Notes: generated by a model not told the origin, from the sequence alone. A stretch of DNA of 64,000 nt from Prevotella sp. (GCA_016291085.1 JAEEVW010000003.1:1-64000); one strand, 5' to 3'. Shown: positions 43,870 through 53,051, counted from the first letter of the stretch. Numbers and translations: made by a program.

Positions 43870-43901
43870 CAAAGGTACGACTAAATGTCGAAATACACAA
43901 A
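43870..43901 (-). promoter_or_regulatory. promoter of the wza/wzz-like unit
   Basis: TTTG (43901-43898), 20 bp, TACCTTTG (43877-43870). Confidence 0.7.
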
Positions 43902-43920
43902 CTTTTTCTTCTTTTTTAAT

Positions 43921-43955
43921 AAAAAAAGAGCCACCGCCCAACTTGGAGCGGTGAC
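43921..43955 (-). terminator. intrinsic terminator after the small secreted gene
   Basis: A CACCGC/GCGGTG stem with outer pairs and a 10-base loop, followed on the minus strand by TTTTTTT (43927-43921). Confidence 0.8.
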
Positions 43956-43986
43956 TTCACAATTCTTTTCCTTAAAACTACCAAAA

Positions 43987-44349
43987 TTATCTCAGACCTC
44001 GATTGAGAAGTGTCATATTAAGCAACAATACATATTTACGATACTGATCACGGCTCAGAATGTAGTCCATATAACCCAAATCCTTCTTAATAGCCTTTTC
44101 AACCATCTGCTGACGCTCCTCGTCGTTCAACTGTGCAGCGAACAGCAACTCTGAACTGAAGGTGTTGTAAATCTCAGTAAAGCATTCTACCTGGTCCTTT
44201 GACAGGTTCAATGCCTGACAGAGTTTCGTCATATTGACGTTTTTCAAATTGTATGCCTCAGTCATGTTGAGGTTTGCTGCTGTCTCATTCTCTGCGAATG
44301 TCATTGTCATGCTCATCAGAGCTACCATTGTCAAAACAATCTTTTTCAT
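43987..44349 (-). CDS. small secreted protein of unknown function
   Basis: 120 residues with a signal peptide (KKIVLTMVALMSMTMTFA). The mature part is helical and acidic/Asn-rich (LSKDQVECFTEIYNTFSSEL, LSRDQYRKYVLLLNMTLLNR). A -7 box TAACTTTG (44435-44428) lies 79 bp ahead. It is not recognised as a named family but looks like a periplasmic helical protein. A strong 17-bp inverted repeat (44497-44540) lies further upstream. Confidence 0.75.
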   Translation of the reverse strand: MKKIVLTMVALMSMTMTFAENETAANLNMTEAYNLKNVNMTKLCQALNLSKDQVECFTEIYNTFSSELLFAAQLNDEERQQMVEKAIKKDLGYMDYILSRDQYRKYVLLLNMTLLNRGLR

Positions 44350-44496
44350 TTTCGTTACCCTTTCTTAATTTAATTAATACTAAAGTTATCCTGTGTCTTT
44401 TATCAGCTCTCTTGCTGATTGACGGTGCAAAGTTACGACGTTTTTGGATACCTCGCAAGCTTTTTAGCAAAATTGTGTGCGCAAACAACTTCTTTC

Positions 44497-44540
44497 TTGA
44501 CCTTTGTCAACGTATCCCCAAAAACGTTGACAAAGGTCAA
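44497..44540. promoter_or_regulatory. perfect 17-bp inverted repeat between divergent promoters
   Basis: Arms 44497-44513 and 44524-44540, with a 10-base loop. Each arm itself contains a TTGAC-N4-GTCAA palindrome. It lies 25 bp upstream of the slyD promoter and 62 bp upstream of the -7 box of the 43987 gene. I infer a regulator binding site for one or both genes. Confidence 0.6.
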
Positions 44541-44564
44541 TTCCACGTGTTTTTCAAGGGAAAA

Positions 44565-44596
44565 TTTGGTAGTTCACCTATTTATTTGTAACTTTG
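44565..44596 (+). promoter_or_regulatory. promoter of slyD-aroC
   Basis: TTTG (44565-44568), 20 bp, TAACTTTG (44589-44596). Confidence 0.7.
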
Positions 44597-44626
44597 CCAG
44601 CCAAATGGAAATATAACATCGATTTT

Positions 44627-45223
44627 ATGGAAAAAAAGAACAAATACATGGAAGTGTCCTATCAGCTGTTTGTCGACGGCGAACAGGGCTTGGAGATGAT
44701 GGAAGAGGCTACCAAGGAACGTCCTTTTCAGTTTATTACCGGATTCGGAGTAGCCCTTGATGCCTTCGAACAACAGGTTATTGACTTAGAAAAAGGAGTC
44801 AGTTTTGACTTTTCTATTCCTCAAGACCAGGCTTATGGTGACTATAACGACGACCTCGTACTCGACCTTGACCGCGAAGTGTTCAGCATCAACGGACATT
44901 TCGATCACGAGCATATTTATGAAGACGCTGTCATTCCCTTGCAAAACGAAGAAGGCCAGCGTTTCTACGGACGTGTCGTAAAAATTGGCGAAGAGAAAGT
45001 GAAGGTAGACCTGAACCACCCGCTGGCTGGCGAGAATCTCACTTTTAAAGGCACCATACTGGAAAACCGTGAGGCTACAACCAAGGAAATAGAACACCTG
45101 GTGGCTCACATGACGGGCGGTTGCGGATGTGGCTGTCATCACGACGGCGACTGCGACTGTGACAATGACTGCAACTGCGAACACGACCACCACGAAGGAT
45201 GTGGCTGTGAACACTGCCATTAA
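44627..45223 (+). CDS. slyD: SlyD-type FKBP peptidyl-prolyl isomerase
   Basis: 198 residues from ATG 44627. The FKBP domain with insert-in-flap (GFGVALDAFEQQVIDLEKG; VSFDFSIPQDQAYGDYNDD) is followed by a His/Cys-rich metal-binding tail (CGCGCHHDGDCDCDNDCNCE, then more His/Cys). SlyD folds proteins and, in E. coli, supplies nickel to hydrogenase; the metal here is unknown. It is followed by aroC with an 18-bp gap. Confidence 0.93.
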   Translation: MEKKNKYMEVSYQLFVDGEQGLEMMEEATKERPFQFITGFGVALDAFEQQVIDLEKGVSFDFSIPQDQAYGDYNDDLVLDLDREVFSINGHFDHEHIYEDAVIPLQNEEGQRFYGRVVKIGEEKVKVDLNHPLAGENLTFKGTILENREATTKEIEHLVAHMTGGCGCGCHHDGDCDCDNDCNCEHDHHEGCGCEHCH

Positions 45224-45241
45224 AATATAAGGTAAAAAACA

Positions 45242-46333
45242 GTGAATACTTTTGGACAGATATTCAGACTGACGACCTTTGGCGAAAGTCATGGTGAGGC
45301 CATCGGAGGAGTTGTCGACGGAATGCCCGCAGGCATTCTCATAGATGTCGAATTCATCCAGCAAGAACTGAACAGGAGACGTCCCGGCCAGAGTCATATT
45401 ACGACCAGTCGCCAGGAGCAGGACAAAGTAGAACTGCTCAGCGGTGTGTTTGAAGGGAAGTCGACAGGCTGTCCCATTGGCTTCATCGTCAAAAACACCA
45501 ATCAGCATTCTGACGACTACGAAAACATGCGCAACCTTTTCCGACCTTCACACGCTGATTATACTTACGCCTATAAATATGGTTCGCGCGACCATCGTGG
45601 AGGAGGCCGTTCATCTGCCCGAATCACTATCAGTCGTTGCGTAGCTGGAGCAATGGCCAAGCTTGCACTACGTCAATTGGGAATCCGCGTAACAGCCTAT
45701 ACCTCACAAGTAGGCAATATTGCCATAGAGAATGATTATACACATTACGACTTAAATCAGATAGAAAGCAACATCGTACGCTGTCCTGACATCAACAAGG
45801 CCAACGAGATGATTCATCTCATCGAAGAGGTAAAAGCAGCTGGCGACACCATTGGCGGTGTTATCACTGGCGTCATTCAGGGCTGTCCCGCTGGACTCGG
45901 CGAACCCGAATTTGGAAAACTGCATGCCCAGCTGGGAGCAGCTATGTTGAGTATCAATGCCGTCAAAGGCTTTGAATACGGAGCGGGTTTTGCCGGTGTC
46001 ACTATGCGCGGTTCAGAGCAGAACGACATATTCCTCCCAAGATCCCAGTCAGAAGGTTCGATTCCATTACTCGCCACAGCAACCAACCACAGTGGAGGAA
46101 TCCAAGGGGGCATCTCTAACGGACAGGACATCTGTTTCCGTGTGGCTTTCAAACCCGTTGCCACCCTACTCCGCGAACAACAGACAGTAGATGTCGCTGG
46201 CAATAAGACCATATTAAAAGCTCACGGACGCCACGATCCTTGTGTGCTTCCTAGAGCGGTACCTGTAGTCGAAGCAATGGCAGCAATGGTCATATTAGAC
46301 TATTATTTGTTGCAAAAAACGACAAAAATTTGA
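45242..46333 (+). CDS. aroC: chorismate synthase
   Basis: 363 residues with a GTG start at 45242. [20 protein letters not shown] and [20 protein letters not shown] are chorismate synthase signatures, as is the segment [10 protein letters not shown]. It makes chorismate from EPSP using FMN. It lies after slyD and about 8 kb away from the Phe/Tyr operon, so the steps up to chorismate are under separate control. Confidence 0.97.
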   Translation: MNTFGQIFRLTTFGESHGEAIGGVVDGMPAGILIDVEFIQQELNRRRPGQSHITTSRQEQDKVELLSGVFEGKSTGCPIGFIVKNTNQHSDDYENMRNLFRPSHADYTYAYKYGSRDHRGGGRSSARITISRCVAGAMAKLALRQLGIRVTAYTSQVGNIAIENDYTHYDLNQIESNIVRCPDINKANEMIHLIEEVKAAGDTIGGVITGVIQGCPAGLGEPEFGKLHAQLGAAMLSINAVKGFEYGAGFAGVTMRGSEQNDIFLPRSQSEGSIPLLATATNHSGGIQGGISNGQDICFRVAFKPVATLLREQQTVDVAGNKTILKAHGRHDPCVLPRAVPVVEAMAAMVILDYYLLQKTTKI

Positions 46334-46393
46334 TTTTTGAGATAAAAATTTAAAAAAAATCGAAAAAACTATTGTGGTTTAAAAAAATAATAC

Positions 46394-46401
46394 TAACTTT
46401 G
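46394..46401 (+). promoter_or_regulatory. -7 box of a possible short transcript
   Basis: TAACTTTG (46394-46401) with ATTG 19 bp upstream (46371-46374), a near-consensus -33. Confidence 0.35.
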
Positions 46402-46406
46402 CAACC

Positions 46407-46505
46407 AGCTATTGAGGGTTTGTGAAAATCCTGATATGCTTTAGTTAAGTCTAGTTTAGTTTTTGTGTTGGTTGAGGGCGGTCATTTGGCCGCCCTCAAA
46501 TTGTA
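46407..46505 (+). ncRNA. candidate short RNA between aroC and pyrD
   Basis: About 100 bp between the -7 box and a strong 10-bp hairpin (46472-46499), with no ORF. T-run after the hairpin is weak. It may be an sRNA, or the aroC 3' tail with its terminator. Confidence 0.3.
46472..46499. terminator. terminator hairpin between convergent aroC and pyrD
   Basis: TTGAGGGCGG/CCGCCCTCAA, ten perfect base pairs, 8-base loop. It lies between converging aroC and pyrD and could serve both. Confidence 0.65.
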
Positions 46506-47411
46506 TTATATACATCCTACTATTTCCGAAACCGACTTACACCCATGTTGGTCGAGCCAATCGTTAATACCATCCCTTACCTTAATAGTAATGGTGGGGT
46601 CTAGGAAATTCGCTGTACCAATTTCAATAGCCGTTGCACCAGCCATCAGGAACTCTATAGCATCCTTAGCAGTTGTAATACCGCCTAAACCAACCACAGG
46701 TATTTTTACAGCCTTTGCCACCTGCCAGACCATACGCAGAGCCACAGGCTTGACAGCTGGTCCACTGAGTCCCCCCGTATTGATACTAAGTAGCGTTCTG
46801 CGCCTCTCTATGTCAATAGCCATTCCCATCAGTGTATTGATCAGCGACACGCTGTCAGCCCCTTCAGCCTCTACAGCACGAGCAATCTCTGTAATATCCG
46901 TCACATTAGGTGACAATTTGACTATCAATGTCTTATGAAATCGTTCTCGTACGGCTTTCACCACACTTGAGGCCCCAGCGCAAGTAACGCCAAAGGCCAT
47001 TCCACCGTCTTTTACGTTAGGACACGAAATATTCAATTCAATGGCGGGAATATGCTCCAACTCATTAATACGTGCAGCACATTCGGCATAATCCTCTGGC
47101 GACGAGCCACTGACATTCACTATCATATGAGTATCGATATCTTTGATTTGAGGATAGATATGCTCGCAGAAATAGTCAACACCCTTATTCTGTAGGCCTA
47201 CACAGTTCAACATCCCCGAGGCCGTTTCAGCCATTCGAGGATAATCATTTCCTTCACGCGGTTTAAGAGTAGTACCCTTTACTATGATGCCTCCTAAACC
47301 ATCCAACGGAATAAAGTCCTGAAATTCAAGACCATAGCCAAACGTTCCAGACGCTGTCATCACTGGATTCTTCAACGCCAAAGCACCTATATTGACTCTT
47401 AAATCTGCCAT
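46506..47411 (-). CDS. pyrD: dihydroorotate dehydrogenase B, catalytic subunit
   Basis: 301 residues with [57 protein letters not shown] and [11 protein letters not shown]. It pairs with PyrK to oxidise dihydroorotate with NAD. Its start overlaps pyrK by 13 bp. Confidence 0.96.
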   Translation of the reverse strand: MADLRVNIGALALKNPVMTASGTFGYGLEFQDFIPLDGLGGIIVKGTTLKPREGNDYPRMAETASGMLNCVGLQNKGVDYFCEHIYPQIKDIDTHMIVNVSGSSPEDYAECAARINELEHIPAIELNISCPNVKDGGMAFGVTCAGASSVVKAVRERFHKTLIVKLSPNVTDITEIARAVEAEGADSVSLINTLMGMAIDIERRRTLLSINTGGLSGPAVKPVALRMVWQVAKAVKIPVVGLGGITTAKDAIEFLMAGATAIEIGTANFLDPTITIKVRDGINDWLDQHGCKSVSEIVGCI

Positions 47412-48178
47412 AACAATCGTTTTACGTTAAAAACCGGTCCTTCCTTGCAGACACACAGATTACCTTCTGTCGTTTTCTCCACACAACAGAGACAAGCACC
47501 CAGTCCGCAGGCCATCATATTCTCCAGCGAGACCTCACAATCAACACTCTTTTCCTTTGCATAGCGGGCTATAGCAATCATCATCGGCTTGGGACCACAG
47601 GTGTAAATACGGGCAAAATGCTCGGTCAACACACTATGGTTAGTTACAAAACCCTTTTCACCCATAGAACCATCCTCAGTAGTCACGCACACGCGCCCGT
47701 TCCTTTTAAATAAATCAAGCTCCAGGATATCAGCCTTTGTCCTACCACCCAACAAGAATGTAGGATTAATACCCATCTTCTTCAGTTGTGCACCCAGATA
47801 GAGCATCGGAGCCATCCCCACTCCACCGCCAACTAACAAGTAGGACGGTTTTTCGCTCGTCTGAGAGGGCAAAGTAAAACTGTTGCCAAGAGGCAGCACA
47901 CAGTTCAGCGTATCGCCAGTCTTCAGGTTTCCCAACTGACGCGTACCGTCGCCTATCTTGGCTACCATTAACCATAATTCGTTATGTACGCGATCCACAA
48001 AGTTAATAGAGATAGGACGACGTAGGAAAGTCGTTGGCGAACCATCTACACGAACCTCTACAAACTGCCCCGGCAGCATTTCCGGAAGCGGCTGCGAGTC
48101 TGTCAGACGTATCAGTACATGCTTCGGAGTAAGCCGTTCAACACTGTTTACAGTCAAGTCAAGAACAAATTTCTTCAT
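47399..48178 (-). CDS. pyrK: dihydroorotate dehydrogenase electron-transfer subunit
   Basis: 259 residues from ATG 48178. FAD-binding ([12 protein letters not shown]), NAD-binding ([20 protein letters not shown]) and a C-terminal [2Fe-2S] cluster with Cys-rich [19 protein letters not shown]. The longer reading from 48241 runs through the promoter (-7 box TAATTTTG, 48194-48187), which leaves 8 nt before the ATG. Confidence 0.95.
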   Translation of the reverse strand: MKKFVLDLTVNSVERLTPKHVLIRLTDSQPLPEMLPGQFVEVRVDGSPTTFLRRPISINFVDRVHNELWLMVAKIGDGTRQLGNLKTGDTLNCVLPLGNSFTLPSQTSEKPSYLLVGGGVGMAPMLYLGAQLKKMGINPTFLLGGRTKADILELDLFKRNGRVCVTTEDGSMGEKGFVTNHSVLTEHFARIYTCGPKPMMIAIARYAKEKSVDCEVSLENMMACGLGACLCCVEKTTEGNLCVCKEGPVFNVKRLLWQI

Positions 48179-48269
48179 AACGACTGCAAAATTACGCACT
48201 TTTCTGCTCATCACCAAATAAAACGATGATTTCTTTGACACGAAACTTTATATAGCACAGACCAAAACC

Positions 48270-48755
48270 TTACTTCTTGGCAGGAACAAAAGTCTCGTAG
48301 GTCTGATCATCATAATAGACTCTGATTTCAGTCACCTTACGAGGCGTTTTGTCAACTATTTTGATTTCTTCTCCAGAAAAAATAGGGTGTGTACTTTTTA
48401 CACCTTGCTGATAAGGTGGCGTCAAAACTGCATTTTGGGGTGTCTGAGAAACAGATGGAGCAGGGGAGTCGAAATTGATCATCGGTTCCTGAGAAGAATT
48501 CTGACTCTCAGATGAACCTTGATTTGAAGTCTCGGAGTGGGAGACATAACGTTCACCAGTACCATAAAGCAACCATTCGATATTGATGTCAGGAATTTTC
48601 ATTTTTATCGAATCAATGATGTTCAAGGTAGGGCGGGTACGACCATTGAAAATGCTGCTTAAAGTAGCAGGTGACTGTTGGAGGAAGTCAGCGAAGACTT
48701 GCTGGGTCATGTGTTGATCCTCCATGATGATGCGAATTCTGTCTTTTGTTTCCAT
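48270..48755 (-). CDS. XRE-family regulator with C-terminal extension
   Basis: 161 residues from ATG 48755. KDRIRIIMEDQHMTQQVFAD followed by LQQSPATLSSIFNGRTRPTL is an XRE domain; the middle is Ser/Gln/Asn-rich and flexible; the C-terminus (EIKIVDKTPRKVTEIRVYYD) is a short beta segment. Longer reading begins in the leader. A -7 box TACCTTTG (48809-48802) is upstream. The target genes are not evident. Confidence 0.8.
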   Translation of the reverse strand: METKDRIRIIMEDQHMTQQVFADFLQQSPATLSSIFNGRTRPTLNIIDSIKMKIPDINIEWLLYGTGERYVSHSETSNQGSSESQNSSQEPMINFDSPAPSVSQTPQNAVLTPPYQQGVKSTHPIFSGEEIKIVDKTPRKVTEIRVYYDDQTYETFVPAKK

Positions 48756-48785
48756 TTGAGTCCGAAATAGGGGCAAAAAGCCCAT

Positions 48786-49493
48786 TTTTGTTTCATTTTA
48801 CAAAGGTAAAACTTTTTTTTGAATCCCGCAAGAAATCTAAAGAAAATTTTATTATTTAAACTTTGACTTTCAAATTTCAAATTCTAAATTCAAGATTAAA
48901 TCTGATATCAACAATAGGTTTAGAATTACAAAACCGAATTTGCGGTATTAAATACGTACAAATGAATTGTTTATGGGAATTCAGGTAAATAACTGACTGA
49001 AAAAAGGATACTTACACAAACATAAGCAAAAATATACTTATATACATTCGTTTATAGAAAAGAAATGCGATTTTCTGTAGTAAAATGCGATTAAATCTGC
49101 ATAAACAATTGGTTTTTAACAATATAAGTTCGAATACGCTACAATGTATAAGCATAAATATAAATTTCCAAACACCCCGGTTTGTATTTATATATTTGAA
49201 TTTATATCTATAATTCAGATTTACAAATGCCGATTTCCGACCATTATTATCTAAATTTCGCACTTTCTGTTCTTGTATTTACATTCCAAAATCAACAACC
49301 TTAAATATTAAAATTGTTTAAACATAAATTTCTCTGTACGAAAACGAACGATTTTTTCCATTTCTCGCGAATTCCGAATCATCGTGCGAAAAACGAAAAA
49401 TTCGCGAAATATGAGGGCTTATTTTGGGGCAAAACCCTTGTGGGAATCGGGGCTTAAGGGCAAAAATCGCTGTCTGGTAAAATAGTTATTCTA
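48786..49493. other. gene-free, AT-rich spacer of about 700 bp
   Basis: No convincing gene. It holds the promoter of the XRE gene at its left end, a 9-bp inverted repeat TCGCGAATT/AATTCGCGA (49365-49373 and 49399-49407), and repeated ATGCGATT words near 49066 and 49085. An 83-codon frame (49012-49263) is low complexity and not credible. Confidence 0.5.
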
Positions 49494-49525
49494 GAAAAAA
49501 ATGAGCCAAAAACGACTCATTTTTT
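49494..49525. terminator. terminator overlapping the holA stop codon
   Basis: AAAAAATGAG/CTCATTTTTT inverted repeat with a 10-base loop; the holA stop (49524-49526) lies at its right edge. Confidence 0.75.
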
Positions 49526-50549
49526 AGTGTAATATAAAGAAAATTAGTTCTTTCATGAGGTCTCCTGGACCTGTATTTGGGTTATCTAACCCCTTACTTT
49601 TGGCATCCATTTCGCGTATCTTGCCAATAATCTGCAGCACTTTCATAGCTGAGTAGTTTTTCATGCCAGTGACATAGTCGCGAGCAGCCCAAGGATTTCG
49701 TAATTCAAGCCATTCAGCGAGCGCCTCCTGACTGTTCTTTTGGGGACAGTAATGCGCGATCATCAGATTTTGGAAGTAATTAAAGAGCAACGGGAGAAAA
49801 GCATATATACTTCCAGCCTTCGGATTTTCGTCAAAATATTTGATTATGAGATTTGCCTTGTATACATTTCGGTTCACAATGGCATCTCGAAGTTCGAATC
49901 CATTAAAGTCCTTGCTCACCCCTATTTGGTCCTCAACCACTTGTGGAGTTACCCGTTTATCCTGTTCAGGCAATGAAAGCAACACCTTATCGAGCTCACT
50001 GGTCAGACGGCTAAGGTCAGAACCAATGAAATCGGCAATGAGTTGCGTGGATTTGGGATCAATTGTCGCTCCTTTGGCTTTCAGATAGCGCTCAATAAAG
50101 CCCAGCAGGTCACGTTCCTTCAGTTTGATGCTCTCAAACAGCACGCCAGCATCGCGAATCGCCTTCACATAGCCCTGTTTTCTGCCGTCAATTTTTCCGT
50201 TTTTGTGGCACATTACAAGTACAGTTGTAGGCATGGGCTGTTTCAGATACTTCTCCAATGGCTCTACATTCTTGATATTTTGTGCTTCCTTGACAATGAC
50301 CACCTGGTATTCAGCCATCATCGGATAGCGACGCGCAGCATCAGCCACCTGCGACGCATTGACGTCAGAGCCAAACAAAATGGTCTGATTGAAGTCCCTT
50401 TCTTCGGGCTGTAGCACGTTCTCAGCTATCCAGTCGCAGATTTTATCGATATAATACGGCTCATCACCCATCAAGTAGTAAATGGGCTTAAAATGGCGAG
50501 CTTTCAACTCGCTCATCACGCTTTCGTATGTCACTGCTGCTTGAGCCAT
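49524..50549 (-). CDS. holA: DNA polymerase III delta subunit
   Basis: 341 residues. FKPIYYLMGDEPYYIDKICD at the N-terminus and DLSRLTSELDKVLLSLPEQD in the third domain are HolA features. It loads the sliding clamp together with gamma/tau and delta-prime. Confidence 0.92.
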   Translation of the reverse strand: MAQAAVTYESVMSELKARHFKPIYYLMGDEPYYIDKICDWIAENVLQPEERDFNQTILFGSDVNASQVADAARRYPMMAEYQVVIVKEAQNIKNVEPLEKYLKQPMPTTVLVMCHKNGKIDGRKQGYVKAIRDAGVLFESIKLKERDLLGFIERYLKAKGATIDPKSTQLIADFIGSDLSRLTSELDKVLLSLPEQDKRVTPQVVEDQIGVSKDFNGFELRDAIVNRNVYKANLIIKYFDENPKAGSIYAFLPLLFNYFQNLMIAHYCPQKNSQEALAEWLELRNPWAARDYVTGMKNYSAMKVLQIIGKIREMDAKSKGLDNPNTGPGDLMKELIFFILH

Positions 50550-50700
50550 AATCGGCTACAAAGGTACGAATAAGCGAGGAAAAAACCAAATGAATTTGAG
50601 TTTTTTCGAGCGGAAGTAATTTCGACCAAAGGTCAAAGTTACGAAAAAAAGGTAAAAGTGAAGAGTGAATAATGAAAAATTTGCTCCCACAACGAAAAAA

Positions 50701-50735
50701 GTTCAAAGATCAAAGATTAAAGTTCAAAGAAAAAA
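50701..50735. repeat. 5 x 7-bp tandem repeat upstream of the HsdR_N-like gene
   Basis: Units GTTCAAA, GATCAAA, GATTAAA, GTTCAAA, GAAAAAA. It occupies the place where a -33 box would be expected for the promoter at 50738-50745. Confidence 0.75.
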
Positions 50736-50750
50736 TGTAATTTTGCACCC

Positions 50751-51206
50751 ATGAACGAATTAAATCTTCCTGCCTACGACGTCAAGGTACGTGGAACGCG
50801 CGAGAAGCCCGAGATTTTCGACTTCCTGCGCAAGCGTTATGTTGCGCTGACTCCCGAGGAGTGGGTTCGCCAGCATTTCACCCATTGGCTCGTCGAGCAC
50901 AAGGGTTACCCCAAAGGCCTATTAGGCAACGAAATTGCCCTGAAATGTGGCGAAAAGACACTTCGCTGCGATTCTATATTATATAATAAGGAGACCCGCC
51001 CGCAGATGATTATAGAATACAAAGCACCCACCGTGTCGCTGACACAGCGGGTATTCAATCAGATTTCGGCTTATAATCTCCTGCTTCACGTGGACTATTT
51101 GGTGGTTTCCAATGGTTTGCAGCACTATTGCTGCAAGATGGACTACGAGCACCGGACGTACCATTTTTTACAGGAAATACCGGATTACGCTTCCTTAACT
51201 GTCTAA
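50751..51206 (+). CDS. type I restriction HsdR N-terminal-domain-like protein (stand-alone)
   Basis: 151 residues with the PF13588-like fold: VRQHFTHWLVEHKGYPKGLL, RCDSILYNKETRPQMIIEYK (PD-(D/E)XK-type D and ExK). No hsdM, hsdS or helicase is nearby, so it is a stand-alone nuclease-fold protein, of unknown role. A -7 box TAATTTTG (50738-50745) lies 5 nt ahead of the ATG, so its mRNA is probably leaderless. Confidence 0.85.
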   Translation: MNELNLPAYDVKVRGTREKPEIFDFLRKRYVALTPEEWVRQHFTHWLVEHKGYPKGLLGNEIALKCGEKTLRCDSILYNKETRPQMIIEYKAPTVSLTQRVFNQISAYNLLLHVDYLVVSNGLQHYCCKMDYEHRTYHFLQEIPDYASLTV

Positions 51207-51240
51207 TCGCTAACTTTTAACCGTCAGCATAAACCGTTAA

Positions 51241-52104
51241 TTACTCGTCTGCCTCAGGAACTGCGGGAGCTTCTACCTCAGGATCAGCCTTTTTCACCGT
51301 CCTGCGAATCGAGCGCTTACGCTTCTTCTCCTCCTGTCCAGTAACCTTGTCAATCTTAACGCCAGCCAATTCCGGATCAATCAGGATACGTCCACAGTAC
51401 TCGCAGACAATAACTTTCTTGTGCATCTTGATATCAAGCTGACGCTGGGGAGGAATCTTGTTAAAGCAGCCACCACAGGCATCACGCTGCACATATACGA
51501 TGCCCAGGCCATTGCGTGCATTCTTGCGAATACGCTTGAACGAGGTCAGCAGACGGGGCTCAATCTTGGCTTCCAACTCCTTCACCTTGGCCTTCAGTTT
51601 CTCTTCCTCTGCACGGGTCTCTTCCATAATCTCATCGAGTTCACCCTTCTTCTGGTCCAAAGCCTGACGACGGTCTTCGATAATCTCCTGATTCTGAGCC
51701 AGTTCCACCTTCTTTTCCTCGATGCGGGCATTGGCTTCTTTGATTTTCTTGTTGCAGAGTTCGATTTCCAGCGACTGGAACTCGATTTCCTTCGACAACG
51801 TGTCGTATTCACGATTGTTCTTCACGTCGTTGAGTTGCTCCTTATAGCGCTCTACGCTTACCTTGGCATTCTCAATTTCGCCTTTCTTCATGACCACTGC
51901 CTGCTCAAATTCAGCGATGTCGGCATTGATCTTGTCAATACGAGTGGTAAGTCCCTCTATTTCGTCCTCGAGGTCCTGTACTTCCAGAGGCAACTCGCCT
52001 CTCAGTGCACGCTTCTCATCGATTCCAGAGAGCGTGGTCTGCAGCTGATAGAGGGTCTTCAGACGCTCCTCAACCGGCATGTCCATTGGGTCTTTCTTTG
52101 CCAT
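51241..52104 (-). CDS. coiled-coil C4-type zinc-ribbon protein (CdsZ-like)
   Basis: 287 residues: long coiled coil (residues about 25-190, rich in Glu/Lys) followed by a zinc ribbon with CGGCFNKIPP and CEYCGRIL near 210-245 and a Lys/Arg-rich tail. The family is widespread in Bacteroidetes and is sometimes linked to ribosome or RNA functions; the exact role is not known. It is downstream of nif3 on the same strand, with a CTAGG repeat between. Confidence 0.85.
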   Translation of the reverse strand: MAKKDPMDMPVEERLKTLYQLQTTLSGIDEKRALRGELPLEVQDLEDEIEGLTTRIDKINADIAEFEQAVVMKKGEIENAKVSVERYKEQLNDVKNNREYDTLSKEIEFQSLEIELCNKKIKEANARIEEKKVELAQNQEIIEDRRQALDQKKGELDEIMEETRAEEEKLKAKVKELEAKIEPRLLTSFKRIRKNARNGLGIVYVQRDACGGCFNKIPPQRQLDIKMHKKVIVCEYCGRILIDPELAGVKIDKVTGQEEKKRKRSIRRTVKKADPEVEAPAVPEADE

Positions 52105-52118
52105 TTTCTTTTTCTTTT

Positions 52119-52158
52119 ATAGGACTACCTAGGTTTTTCTAGGACGTCCTAGGATTAT
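52119..52158. repeat. 4 x 10-bp CTAGG tandem repeat between nif3 and the zinc-ribbon gene
   Basis: Units ATAGGACTAC, CTAGGTTTTT, CTAGGACGTC, CTAGGATTAT, reaching the nif3 stop codon (52158). Related to the repeat at 28369-28408. Confidence 0.75.
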
Positions 52159-52943
52159 TAAATATAAACTATCGGGTTGGTATTTGTTTCTGCAATGAAG
52201 GTTTTTACGCCTGGACAATCCTTCTGAATGATGTCACGGAAGATTTCTGCAGTATATTGCTCACTCTGATAATGGCCGATGACGCAAATCTGAATCTGCT
52301 GCTCAAAGCCAAAATACTGGTGATAGTGCATCTCGCCAGTGATAAAGGCGTCAGCGCCCTCTCCTATTGCATCAGACAACAGAAAATCGCCTGCTCCACC
52401 ACAGATAGCCACTTTGCTGATGGGACGCTGCAACAGTGCGTTACACTGTGCACACTGCACGCCGAACTGCTTTTTCACCAATTCTATAAAGGCGCGTGCA
52501 TCCATCTGCAAGGGCAAATTTCCCACAACGCCACTACCCGCCTCGATACCATCTACTGTCTTCTGGGCAAAGAACTTACAGTCCGTCAGCCCCAGTCGCT
52601 CGGCAATTTTCCAGTTCACACCGTCCAGTGCATTATCCATATTGGTATGCATCGAGACAATGACGATATCGTGCTTAATCGCCTTGATAACGCTGCGCTG
52701 CACATAGTCTGCTCCGCTAATCTGCTTCAGTCCGCGAAACAGCAGCGGATGATGGCTGACGATGAGGTTGCAACCCTTGGCCACAGCCTCGTCGACAATC
52801 TGTTCGTTGACGTCCAGACACAATAATGCCCCTGAAACCTCCACCTCCGTCAGTCCCAATTGCAGGCCAGCATTATCCCAACTTTCCTGCAAGGGCAGAG
52901 GCGCGAATCGTTCAAGGGCGCTCAGCACTTGCTTTATTTTCAC
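52158..52943 (-). CDS. NIF3-like dinuclear metal protein
   Basis: 261 residues. LQESWDNAGLQLG, LIVSHHPLLFRGL (metal-binding HH) and FITGEMHYHQY are NIF3 hallmarks; the protein is hexameric with two metals per subunit. It is often annotated as a GTP cyclohydrolase I type 2 or YqfO homologue; the true reaction is uncertain. It is upstream of the zinc-ribbon gene. Confidence 0.93.
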   Translation of the reverse strand: MKIKQVLSALERFAPLPLQESWDNAGLQLGLTEVEVSGALLCLDVNEQIVDEAVAKGCNLIVSHHPLLFRGLKQISGADYVQRSVIKAIKHDIVIVSMHTNMDNALDGVNWKIAERLGLTDCKFFAQKTVDGIEAGSGVVGNLPLQMDARAFIELVKKQFGVQCAQCNALLQRPISKVAICGGAGDFLLSDAIGEGADAFITGEMHYHQYFGFEQQIQICVIGHYQSEQYTAEIFRDIIQKDCPGVKTFIAETNTNPIVYI

Positions 52944-52984
52944 GCTTCAAAAAGTTTATTCAGACTGCAAAGGTACGAATAAAT

Positions 52985-53019
52985 CTTTGAACTTTGAACT
53001 TTGAACTTTGAACTTTATG
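52985..53019. repeat. CTTTGAA heptamer repeat, about 4.5 copies
   Basis: Same unit as at 35491-35518 and 36014-36038. It lies between the purF-like 3' end and the nif3 promoter region. Confidence 0.75.
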
Positions 53020-53051
53020 ATTTGTTAACGGCTCCTTAAGTAAACAAATCC

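Noticed and set aside
49012..49263. Minus-strand 83-codon ORF in the holA spacer
   Set aside because: Low-complexity, AT-rich, no start context, no family.
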